Origin: JANOBJ01 sp031411575
Lineage (GTDB): Bacteria; Pseudomonadota; Gammaproteobacteria; Burkholderiales; Burkholderiaceae_C
Assembly (NCBI GenBank): GCA_031411575.1
Contig: JANOBJ010000080.1
Coordinates: 1-19,003 of the forward strand
Direction of reading: 5' to 3'
DNA: 19,003 bases
In this document: in pieces, positions 7,908 to 14,933 of the stretch
Numbering within the stretch: the first letter of the stretch is position 1
How the letters are laid out: every line of letters starts with the position of its first letter
The notes under the pieces: model-generated
Databases searched by the model: none
What the model was told of the DNA's origin: nothing
Seen by the model: only the letters and a program-made list of their open reading frames with translations
Position numbers and translations under genes: made by a program

Positions 7908-8777
7908 TCAATTGTCCGCAGCGGTCGGCGATGCCGCGCTGCACAACAGCAATTCATTGGGCCCGACCCACCCGGTCGGCGTATCGAACACGCCCAGTTG
8001 CCGCGCCATGTCATCCCACGCGGCTTGCCGGGCAGCCGCAGGCAATGGGGCCAGCAGTTCCATGATGGGGGAACCCGAGGCTCGCACGAAGTCGATGTAA
8101 TGCTGGCTGGCAGGCAGCCGAAACGGCGCCGCGATCGGCTGGACAGTGATGTCGATCCAGCCCGCCTCTTGCATCAGCCGTGGCAGCAAACCGGGCTCGC
8201 CCAGGCTCATCAGCGTACCGGGCTCGACTGGCGAGCGCGCCGGTAACCCTGCGTGCCTGAGCGCGGTCGACATCAGGATGCCCAGACACGGGTTGTGCTG
8301 CGGCTGCGAGAAGACCAGCGCACTAAAACGGCCACCGGGCTTGAGCGCCTGGCGGGCCGCCGTCAGCGCCTCCAGCGGCGCCGCACAGAACATCAGGCCG
8401 AGCCGGGACACCGCAGCGTCGAAGCCGGCGCCCGCCAGCCCGAGCGCCTGCGCATCGGCAACACGCGTGTCGACCCAGCCAAACCCGGCGGCGCGCGCGT
8501 TGGCGTGCGCCAGGGCCAGGATGCGGGGCGAGATGTCGGTCGCCAACACTGAACCCTGCGGGCCGACGCGGCGCGCGACGGCCAGCGTCTGGTCGCCGGC
8601 GCCGGCCGCAATATCCAGCACGCGGGCGCCGGGCGCGATGTGCGCGGCGTCCAGCATGGCCGCTGTCGCTTCCTGCAGCCAGGCGTGGATCACATCGGTG
8701 TGGCGGTTCCAGCCTTCAGCGGCCTGGTCCCAGGGGTGGCTGCCGGCGGGTGTCGCCAGCAGTTCTGCGCGCGGCAT
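7908..8777 (-). CDS. class I SAM-dependent methyltransferase, last gene of a three-gene operon
   Basis: A 289-aa methyltransferase. Motif I reads VLDIAAGAGDQT (53-64), followed by VLATDIS at the end of strand beta2, LGLMFC in the motif II region and ALKPGGRFSALVFS. This is the common UbiE/COQ5-like arrangement. An N-terminal block, WDQAAEGWNRHTDVIHAWL, matches small-molecule C- or O-methyltransferases. The ATG at 8777 lies only 3 bases after the stop of the solute-binding-protein gene, so the two are almost certainly cotranscribed and probably translationally coupled. The substrate is unknown; the neighbouring carboxylate-type binding protein gives only a weak hint. It shares little beyond the SAM fold with the convergent methyltransferase at 7130-7843, so this is not a duplication. 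Confidence 0.82.
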   Translation of the reverse strand: MPRAELLATPAGSHPWDQAAEGWNRHTDVIHAWLQEATAAMLDAAHIAPGARVLDIAAGAGDQTLAVARRVGPQGSVLATDISPRILALAHANARAAGFGWVDTRVADAQALGLAGAGFDAAVSRLGLMFCAAPLEALTAARQALKPGGRFSALVFSQPQHNPCLGILMSTALRHAGLPARSPVEPGTLMSLGEPGLLPRLMQEAGWIDITVQPIAAPFRLPASQHYIDFVRASGSPIMELLAPLPAAARQAAWDDMARQLGVFDTPTGWVGPNELLLCSAASPTAADN

Positions 8778-8780
8778 GGC

Positions 8781-9776
8781 TCATTCCACCCGGATGCCGG
8801 CCGTGCGAATCAGGGGCTCCCAGTAGCGCTGTTCGGCCGCAATCCGCGTGGCCAGGGCGGCCGGTGTGCTGGACATGGGCACCATGCCCGACTCGGCGAA
8901 CGCGGCGGCCAGTTCCGGCCGGCCGATGGCGCCGCGCAGCAGCTGAGACGTCGCCTCCAGCATGGCTGCGGGCACGCGTGCGGGCATGAAGAACGCGAAC
9001 CACTCGCGCACCACGATGTCGCGCATGCCCTGCTCCGCGAAGGACGGCACATCGGGCAAATAGCTGCTGCGCTGCACGCCCGACGTAGCCAGCACGCGCA
9101 ACTTGCCAGCCGCCCGGTGCTGGCGAAGCAGGCCCTCGGGCAGCACCAGCGCCGCGATTTGCCCGCCCAGCAGATCCACCATGGCCGGTGGGCCACCGGC
9201 ATACATCACGTGCTGCCAGGGCACGCCGGCCTCGCGGAACAGCATCACTTCCAGCAAATGCGGCAAGGTTCCCGTGCCCGGCGAGCCGATGTTGGCGAGC
9301 TTGGGGTTGCGGCGAATCCAGTCGATGAACTCGCGCACCGTGCCAACGCTGGCGGGCACGGCCGGACCGACCGCCAGCGCCAGTGTCATTTCCGCCGCCA
9401 GTGACACCGGCTGCAGATCGAGCACCGGGTCGTAGGCCAGCTTGTCGTACAGGTAGGGGTAGACGGTGGCGATGGCGCCCTGCGCCAGCAGCACGGTCGA
9501 GCCGTCGCTGGGGCCCGATTTCAGCGCGTTGACCGCAATCTGTCCGGCGGCACCCGGCCGGTTTTCCACCACCACGCCACGCGGGTAGCTGCCCGCCAGT
9601 TGCTCGGCCACGCGGCGCGCCACGATGTCGGGGATGCTGCCTGCCGGCCCGGTGCACAGCACGCGCAGTTGATCAGCGGGCGACTGCGCTCGCAACGCGC
9701 CCCAGCACCCCAGGGCAAGCAGCGCGGCGGAGCCATGGCGAAGAAACGCCCGTCGCAGGTGAGGGTTTGCAGTCAC
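8781..9776 (-). CDS. Bug/TctC-type extracytoplasmic solute-binding protein
   Basis: A 331-aa periplasmic binding protein of the tripartite tricarboxylate transporter (Bug) family, which usually binds carboxylates, amides or aromatic acids. The GTG at 9776 follows an AAGGA site; the frame is open for 60 more codons overlapping the regulator gene, without signal-peptide character. The N-terminus has a twin-arginine-like leader (LRRAFLRHGSAALLALGCWGALRAQS, about 7-32). Family landmarks are GPAGSIPDIVARRVAEQL (43-60), VVVENRPGAAGQIA, then GSPGTGTLPHLLEVMLF, YAGGPPAMVDLLGGQIAAL and the C-terminal YWEPLIRTAGI. The TctA and TctB membrane subunits are not in the window, so this is an orphan receptor, as is common in Burkholderiales. 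It lies 79 bases behind the large regulator gene and 3 bases ahead of a methyltransferase gene. It may therefore be a ligand-sensing or uptake partner of a small regulated pathway (inference). Confidence 0.88.
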   Translation of the reverse strand: MTANPHLRRAFLRHGSAALLALGCWGALRAQSPADQLRVLCTGPAGSIPDIVARRVAEQLAGSYPRGVVVENRPGAAGQIAVNALKSGPSDGSTVLLAQGAIATVYPYLYDKLAYDPVLDLQPVSLAAEMTLALAVGPAVPASVGTVREFIDWIRRNPKLANIGSPGTGTLPHLLEVMLFREAGVPWQHVMYAGGPPAMVDLLGGQIAALVLPEGLLRQHRAAGKLRVLATSGVQRSSYLPDVPSFAEQGMRDIVVREWFAFFMPARVPAAMLEATSQLLRGAIGRPELAAAFAESGMVPMSSTPAALATRIAAEQRYWEPLIRTAGIRVE

Positions 9777-9855
9777 GTTGGAGTCCTTCCCGGAGTGGGG
9801 CGCCGGTGCAGCGCTCCTGTGAAGCAAGAATAGGCGGCCGCATCCTAAAAATGGC

Positions 9856-12800
9856 TTAGAGATTGCGAAGTCCGGCCACCAGGGCGTCGGTCTCCGGCGC
9901 GGGCCGGATGCCCAGCACCACCGACAGCTGCTGGCGGCAGCGCCGATACGCCTCATAGGCCTCGGCCGGCTGGCCCAGCCTCAGCAGGCAGCTGATCAGG
10001 TGGCGGTAGATGTCTTCCGCCAGCGGCTGCTGCTCGATCACGCGCCGGTAGATGCGTGCGGCCTTCGCGGGATGTCCGGCCGCCTCGACCCGATCACCCG
10101 CCGCGCCCATCTGCCGCACAAAACGCGACTGGACACGCCGGCGCGCGGCCACCACGTCGGCCAGCTCGTCCTCGCCCGGCAGGAAATCACCCTGGTACAG
10201 CGCCAGCGCCTGTTCGACCTGTTCGATCAGCAGCGCCGGGTCAGCCGCATGCGCGCCATCGTCCCGGACATCCAGCCGCGCGAGGCAGGCTTCCAGCGCT
10301 GCCAGATCGGTCCAGCAGGTGGCGGCGTCCAGGCTCAGGCCGCCAGCATTCAGTTGCACATGGCGGTCACCGCCGAGCAGCTTGCGCAGCCGGTGCAGGG
10401 CATTGTCGAACGAGTTGCGCGCTGCGTCACCCGCCGCCTCGGGCCAGAGCGCGGCACACAGTCGCGCCACCGGCACCGACGTGCCGCCCAACGCAATCAG
10501 CAGCTTCAGCAGGTCCAGTGGCTTGCGGCTTTCCTTGCGCGCGGTTTTTTCGTCTTCGCCCCGCCGCACCAGCGCAAACCGGCCCAGCGTGCGGATGCGG
10601 ATCGGCCACGGCCAGTGGTCGCCGGCACCCAGCGGCGCGGGTAGCCCGTAGCGGCTGACGATGTGCACCGCAAACGGGGCGTCAATGCCATGTTCGAGTG
10701 CCAGCGATGCCAGACGCGACATCATGTCGCCGCAGCAATAGGGCATGGGGCCGAAGTCGTAGCCATACTGGCGTCCGGTTGCGAAGGCGCGGGCCAGCGC
10801 GGCCAGGCAGCGCTCCCGGTCGCCCAGCCGATCAGCCAGCTGGGCCTCAATCAGCGCGGCAATCCAGTGGTGCCAGCGGCACACCGCGTGAAACGGGTGC
10901 GCCAGCGTGGCCTGCAGCGCCGTTTCGGCCTCGTCCAGTGCGCCAGCCTGGGTGGCGGAGAGCGTCTGGCCCAACAGGGCAATGTGTTCGCGCATGGGCC
11001 AGCCGCTGGCCTGGCCACTGACAACCGCTGCGCGCATCAGCAGGGCGGCGTTGCTCCAGTCGCTGTCCAGCAGCATCAACAGGCCCCGCAGGAACTCGTA
11101 GGTGGTGGTGTCAATCGGGTTGGATGCATCCAGCACGCCGGCCGTTTCGTGCAGGTGCGCACGGGCCAGACCAGCGTCGCGCGCGGCCAGCGCGGCATGG
11201 GCCATCATCAGATGCGCCTTGGCACGCAGCTGCGGCTGGCCCGATCCGGCAATCGCCAGCGCCCGTTGCGCGTAGTCGAGCGCTTCCTCCACGCGCCCCA
11301 GCAACGAGCGAACGAGCATGCCCACGCCATACCAGCGCAAGAGCGTGGCGGGTGCCACGATTTGCGCGGCGCACATGCGGTCAATCTTGACAATGATGCG
11401 ATCCAGCCGCACCGTCTGGCCAGTCCACAACAGGTAGTACGCGAGCGATCCCAGCAAGATGCGCTGGCTGGCGCCCAGTGGCTGATCCAGCAGGCGTTCG
11501 GCGAGATCGGCCAGGGGCGCGGTCAACGTGTGGGCGGTCTTGCGGTGAACAAAGGCCGCCAGCAGACCCGGCAGCACGCGCAGATCGGTTTCGTCATCAC
11601 GACTGTCGAGGTAGGTTGGCGCATAGGCCTCAAGCACCGGCAACCAGGGCACCAGCGCGTCGAGGCTGGCGCCCAGGAACACGATCGCGTCCGCTGCCGC
11701 TGCCGCGGCATAGAAGGAGCCGCGCGCGTTTCCGACCGCCAGAAAACCCCGGTGCGACTGGTCCAGGTGGTGCAAGGCTTTGGCAGGATCGGCGGCCATC
11801 TCGCAGAACCCGAGCCAGTACGAGGCCTGCGGGTCGGCGCGCTCGGCCTCAGGCATTGCCACAATCCAGTCGCGCACGACTGCGGTTCGGCCCTGTGCGA
11901 CAAAGCGGCCCGCGTGTACCGCCAGCAGGCTCAGGGCTTCGCCCCAGGCCTCAGCCTGCAGGAGCTGCGTGATGGCCGCGTCGGCCTGACCATGGGCGGC
12001 CAGCAACTGGGCGGCCTCGATGCGCAGCGCCTGCAACTGGGCCGCGTCGAGCTTGTCGGCCGCGCGCGCCCGCAGGAACTCGCCAAACAGCGCATGAAAG
12101 GTGTAGGCCGGCGGCGGGCCGGCGCGACGGTCGGTGAACAGGCTGCGGCGGGCCAGATCAGCCAGCAGTTCGGCAGCGCGCGCGTGGCCGCTGATCGCCA
12201 CCGCCATCGGCGCGCTGGCACTGGGCAGGAACGCGATGCGTGTCAGCGCGGCTGCGTCATCGGGGTCCATCCGCCCGACCACTTCGCCGGCGAAGTAGGC
12301 AAACAACCGGTCTCGGGCCGCGCCACTGTGCAACGCCGCGTCGGCGTCCAGGTCGCTGCGCGCGGCGAGCAGCAGGATCATCGCCGCGGCCCAGCCATCG
12401 GTCGCCTGCCGCAAGGCCGTGGGTGACCACGCGCGGCCGTGCAAGCTGACCAGGCGCTGCGTCTCGTCGTCGGTGAAGCGCAATGAGGGCGCCTCGATCA
12501 GCGCCATCTGCTGACCACCCAGGGCGCGCGCGTAGCCGGCGGGGGGCAGCTCACGGCTGATGGCGACCACGCGCGCCTGCAGCGGCAGCTCGGCCAGCGC
12601 CCCGGCCAGCCCGGCATGGAGCAGCGACGCCGGGCCGAGCTCCTGTACGTTGTCCAGCACCAGCACCCACGGCGGATCGAGCGCGAGTGCCAGCGCCCGG
12701 AAACAGCGCCGGATAAAGGCCGGCACATCGCGCAAGTCATCCGCATTGGGCAAGGGCAGGTTCAGCTTGCGGCGCGACGCCCGCAGTACCGCCGCGCGCA

Positions 12801-13053
12801 GAAAGTGGATGAAGGTCGCCGGATCGGCGTCGCCCGCATCCAGCTGGAGCCACAAACATGGGATACCCCGTGCATCGAGGTAGCTGGCCACCAGCGTGGT
12901 CTTGCCGATGCCCGGCGGACCCGCGATCCACAGTCCCGGCGCGTCGCTGGCATCCAGCTCGGCAAACAGCCGGTCACGGTCAAAGACCCGCCCCAGGCGC
13001 GGCTGGCTCAGCTTGCCGAGTGTGGGCGGGCGGCTGGCTCGTGGCATTGGCAT
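9856..13053 (-). CDS. large STAND-ATPase/TPR transcriptional activator with C-terminal SARP/BTAD module
   Basis: A 1065-aa regulator. The N-terminal half is a MalT-like STAND NTPase: Walker A GPPGIGKTT (45-53) and Walker B WVLVLDN (129-135), followed by a winged-helix-like region (FHALFGEFLRARA). A long alpha-solenoid of TPR-like repeats fills the middle, about residues 330-800. Near residue 818 the segment RIRTLGRFALVRRG opens an OmpR-type winged helix (recognition region NSFDNALHRLRKLLGG). A bacterial transcriptional activator domain (BTAD) follows to the end (ALYQGDFLPGEDE, YRHLISCLLRLGQPAEAYEAYRRCRQQL). The DNA-binding domain is at the C-terminus, as in MalT, but is of SARP rather than LuxR type. 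Such proteins usually integrate a ligand and ATP state before activating nearby genes. The Bug protein and methyltransferase downstream are the obvious targets. ATG codons at 13053 and 13047 are possible starts; neither has a clear ribosome site. Confidence 0.88.
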   Translation of the reverse strand: MPMPRASRPPTLGKLSQPRLGRVFDRDRLFAELDASDAPGLWIAGPPGIGKTTLVASYLDARGIPCLWLQLDAGDADPATFIHFLRAAVLRASRRKLNLPLPNADDLRDVPAFIRRCFRALALALDPPWVLVLDNVQELGPASLLHAGLAGALAELPLQARVVAISRELPPAGYARALGGQQMALIEAPSLRFTDDETQRLVSLHGRAWSPTALRQATDGWAAAMILLLAARSDLDADAALHSGAARDRLFAYFAGEVVGRMDPDDAAALTRIAFLPSASAPMAVAISGHARAAELLADLARRSLFTDRRAGPPPAYTFHALFGEFLRARAADKLDAAQLQALRIEAAQLLAAHGQADAAITQLLQAEAWGEALSLLAVHAGRFVAQGRTAVVRDWIVAMPEAERADPQASYWLGFCEMAADPAKALHHLDQSHRGFLAVGNARGSFYAAAAAADAIVFLGASLDALVPWLPVLEAYAPTYLDSRDDETDLRVLPGLLAAFVHRKTAHTLTAPLADLAERLLDQPLGASQRILLGSLAYYLLWTGQTVRLDRIIVKIDRMCAAQIVAPATLLRWYGVGMLVRSLLGRVEEALDYAQRALAIAGSGQPQLRAKAHLMMAHAALAARDAGLARAHLHETAGVLDASNPIDTTTYEFLRGLLMLLDSDWSNAALLMRAAVVSGQASGWPMREHIALLGQTLSATQAGALDEAETALQATLAHPFHAVCRWHHWIAALIEAQLADRLGDRERCLAALARAFATGRQYGYDFGPMPYCCGDMMSRLASLALEHGIDAPFAVHIVSRYGLPAPLGAGDHWPWPIRIRTLGRFALVRRGEDEKTARKESRKPLDLLKLLIALGGTSVPVARLCAALWPEAAGDAARNSFDNALHRLRKLLGGDRHVQLNAGGLSLDAATCWTDLAALEACLARLDVRDDGAHAADPALLIEQVEQALALYQGDFLPGEDELADVVAARRRVQSRFVRQMGAAGDRVEAAGHPAKAARIYRRVIEQQPLAEDIYRHLISCLLRLGQPAEAYEAYRRCRQQLSVVLGIRPAPETDALVAGLRNL

Positions 13054-13187
13054 CGGCGAACGGAGCGCGGTACCGCACCGATCAGGATTGAGCCCGGAGC
13101 AGCCTGCGGAGCGGAGAACGAAGCAACATGAACCTGACTGTATCAGCGGACTTGCCGCCAGGGCGCCGCTGGCTGCCAGGACGCCCC

Positions 13188-13261
13188 AAACACCGCATTT
13201 TTAAGCGATTTATGCCTGTGGTCAGCTTCGGATGGTCATTGTTTGCTATTATTTTAGTAGC
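13188..13261 (+). repeat. long intergenic repeat, copy B (74 bp), with AT-rich palindrome
   Basis: This is the partner of 7827-7900 (69/74 identical, direct orientation). The palindrome half is degenerate (GCTATTA...TAGTAGC, with one G-U pair possible). It lies 57 bases from the stop codon of the secreted propeller gene and 135 bases upstream of the large regulator's start. The remaining bases of this 264-base gap hold nothing else I can recognise. Confidence 0.9.
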
Positions 13262-13317
13262 GTATGGTTCTCGCTACCCGGTACGGATTCATGCCGGCCG
13301 GGCGCCGGGCGCATGGC

Positions 13318-14646
13318 TCAATGCACCACTTCCAGCACCGACACCGTACCGGCCACCTCATTGGCCGTCACGACATACAGGCGCCCCTTGCGGTGCAGGA
13401 ACTTGATGCCTTCGGGGTTGGAGCCGACCGCCATGATGTCCACCACGCGCGGGCTGGCGGGTTGCGTCACGTCCACCAGGGCAACCGCGTTGGCGCGCTC
13501 CAGGCCCACAGCCACCAGGGTCTTGCCGCGGTGCTGCGTCAGGTCCAGTCCCTCGGGCTCGGAGCCGCCCCGGTTGCTGCGGGCATCGGGGTACAAGCCG
13601 GCGGCGGCGGCGGCGTCATCGAGTTGCGAGCCGGTGTCGCCAAACAGCGCGCCGCTGCGGGCGTCGAACACGCTCACGGTGCGTCCGCCACGTGGGCCGC
13701 TGGCGCCAGCCCCGTTGCGGGTGTCGCCCTCGTCGGCGGTGACGAAGAAGTTGCCGCGGGGGTCCACCGCGATGCCATCGGGTTCGCGGTAGGCGGTCAG
13801 GGACGACAGCGGCAGGTAAGTGTTGTCGGTGGTGGTCAGGTCAGCCAGGTGCGAGGTTTGGCCCAGGCCGAAGAAGGTGAGTTCGCCTGAACGCAGCTCC
13901 AGTCGCACCACCCCGCTGTTTTCCTGCAGCGTCACGTAGGCGTAGCGGCTGTCGCGGCTGAACGCCACGCTTTCGGGCTCCAGCGTCTCGGGTGTGTTGT
14001 CCACCGGCAGTCGAGCCAGGTCGTCGGTGCGGCCCGTGCTGAAACCGGCAACGCCAGCCTGCGAGGGCAGCGCCACCTGGGTAATGACGAGCGGCGCTGG
14101 CGCGCGGCCGCGGAAATCGTCCAGATCCACCACTGACAGCGAGCCCGCGCCACCGTTGGCGCCTGTGCCCGTTCCCTCGGCTTCGTTCGCCACCACGGCG
14201 TATTTGCCGTTGGGCGCGATGGCCACGGAATCCGGCTGGATGCCGACCGCCGCACTGGCCAGGAAGGTGCCGTCCAGCCGGTACGCCAGGACCTTGCCGA
14301 CCTGCCCGGGCGTGCCGACCACGACCAGAAAGTAGTCGCGCTGGGGATGGATCGCGGCCGAGTTGGGCGTGCCGCCGGCCAGACCGATCTCGATGCGGCG
14401 AACCAGCCGGGGCGAGGCGGGCTCCGACAGGTCGAGCACATCGATGCTGCCGGCCACGTTGGTCAGGACGGCCATGCCGTCATCGCGCAGGCTGATGATT
14501 TCGGCGCCGTTCGCGCCCAGCCCGGTGTCGTAGCTGGCCAGCGCCACCAGGTGCGGATCGCCCCGCTTGTGGGCGGGCGCGGGGCCACTCATTCCAAGGG
14601 CAAACACGGTGGCCAGAATGGCCAGCAAGGAACGTCTGATCTTCAT
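13318..14646 (-). CDS. secreted beta-propeller protein (choice-of-anchor I / YncE-like)
   Basis: A 442-aa protein with a Sec signal peptide (MKIRRSLLAILATVFALG, cleavage likely after APA at residue 25). A beta-propeller built of YncE-like blades follows: DVLDLSEPASPRLVRRIEIG, SVAIAPNGKYAVVANEAEG, SVAFSRDSRYAYVTLQENSG, GIAVDPRGNFFVTADEGDTRNG and GLDLTQHRGKTLVAVGLERANAVALVDV. The opening 'LVALASYDTGLGANGAEIISLRDDGMAVLTN' is characteristic of the choice-of-anchor I family, whose members are sometimes annotated as alkaline-phosphatase-like or phytase-like. No sorting anchor is visible. The start has AAGGA five bases upstream. A Pho box 114 bases upstream suggests expression under phosphate starvation, which would fit a role in organic phosphate use. 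No catalytic motif proves an enzymatic activity. The 287-base gap upstream also holds repeat copy C. Confidence 0.8.
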   Translation of the reverse strand: MKIRRSLLAILATVFALGMSGPAPAHKRGDPHLVALASYDTGLGANGAEIISLRDDGMAVLTNVAGSIDVLDLSEPASPRLVRRIEIGLAGGTPNSAAIHPQRDYFLVVVGTPGQVGKVLAYRLDGTFLASAAVGIQPDSVAIAPNGKYAVVANEAEGTGTGANGGAGSLSVVDLDDFRGRAPAPLVITQVALPSQAGVAGFSTGRTDDLARLPVDNTPETLEPESVAFSRDSRYAYVTLQENSGVVRLELRSGELTFFGLGQTSHLADLTTTDNTYLPLSSLTAYREPDGIAVDPRGNFFVTADEGDTRNGAGASGPRGGRTVSVFDARSGALFGDTGSQLDDAAAAAGLYPDARSNRGGSEPEGLDLTQHRGKTLVAVGLERANAVALVDVTQPASPRVVDIMAVGSNPEGIKFLHRKGRLYVVTANEVAGTVSVLEVVH

Positions 14647-14759
14647 GGAAATCCTTGGTGCGGGTTAGTCGAGAATGGATCGGCAGACAACGCGCTGGCC
14701 GCTGGGTATGTGAAGCCATGCGGCGCGCGTCAGGCGCTGCAGGAGCTTCAGCCCGCGAT

Positions 14760-14777
14760 ATGACAGCTTCATGACAG
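14760..14777 (-). promoter_or_regulatory. Pho box (PhoB-binding site) upstream of the secreted propeller gene
   Basis: On the minus strand the site reads CTGTCATGAAGCTGTCAT: two perfect CTGTCAT direct repeats spaced 11 bases start to start, the established PhoB half-site arrangement. It faces the propeller gene, 114 bases from its ATG. No strong -10 element is visible just downstream. Confidence 0.72.
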
Positions 14778-14903
14778 TCGTCACATTCAGGTCGTGTCAC
14801 AGTCCCCGACCGCCGTGAATGTACAGGACGAAACAGGGTCGACGGCGTGGCACGTCCGGAAGCCGGGATGCAGCACCAATTGCGCCCATCGTCCGCTTCC
14901 AGC

Positions 14904-14933
14904 GGTGATAATTTGCTATTATTTATATAGCAA
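14904..14933 (+). repeat. AT-rich palindromic repeat, copy C
   Basis: TTGCTAT (14913-14919) and ATAGCAA (14927-14933) form a perfect 7-bp stem with a 7-base loop. It abuts directly on the stop codon of the iron permease gene (14934-14936). The left flank GGTGATAA is a variant of the family's GGTCATTG. Confidence 0.75.

Noticed and set aside
7130..8777. The two convergent methyltransferases as a duplicated gene pair
   Set aside because: Apart from the SAM-binding fold motifs their sequences and lengths differ, so recent duplication is not supported.
10663..12426. Plus-strand open frame (587 codons) inside the large regulator gene
   Set aside because: It is antisense to a coherent 1065-aa regulator, and its composition is dominated by Gln, Arg, Gly and His as expected of a reverse-strand shadow.
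7827..13261. The paired 74-bp repeats as insertion-sequence ends or a CRISPR array
   Set aside because: They are direct rather than inverted, there are only two long copies 5.4 kb apart, and no transposase or cas gene lies between or beside them.
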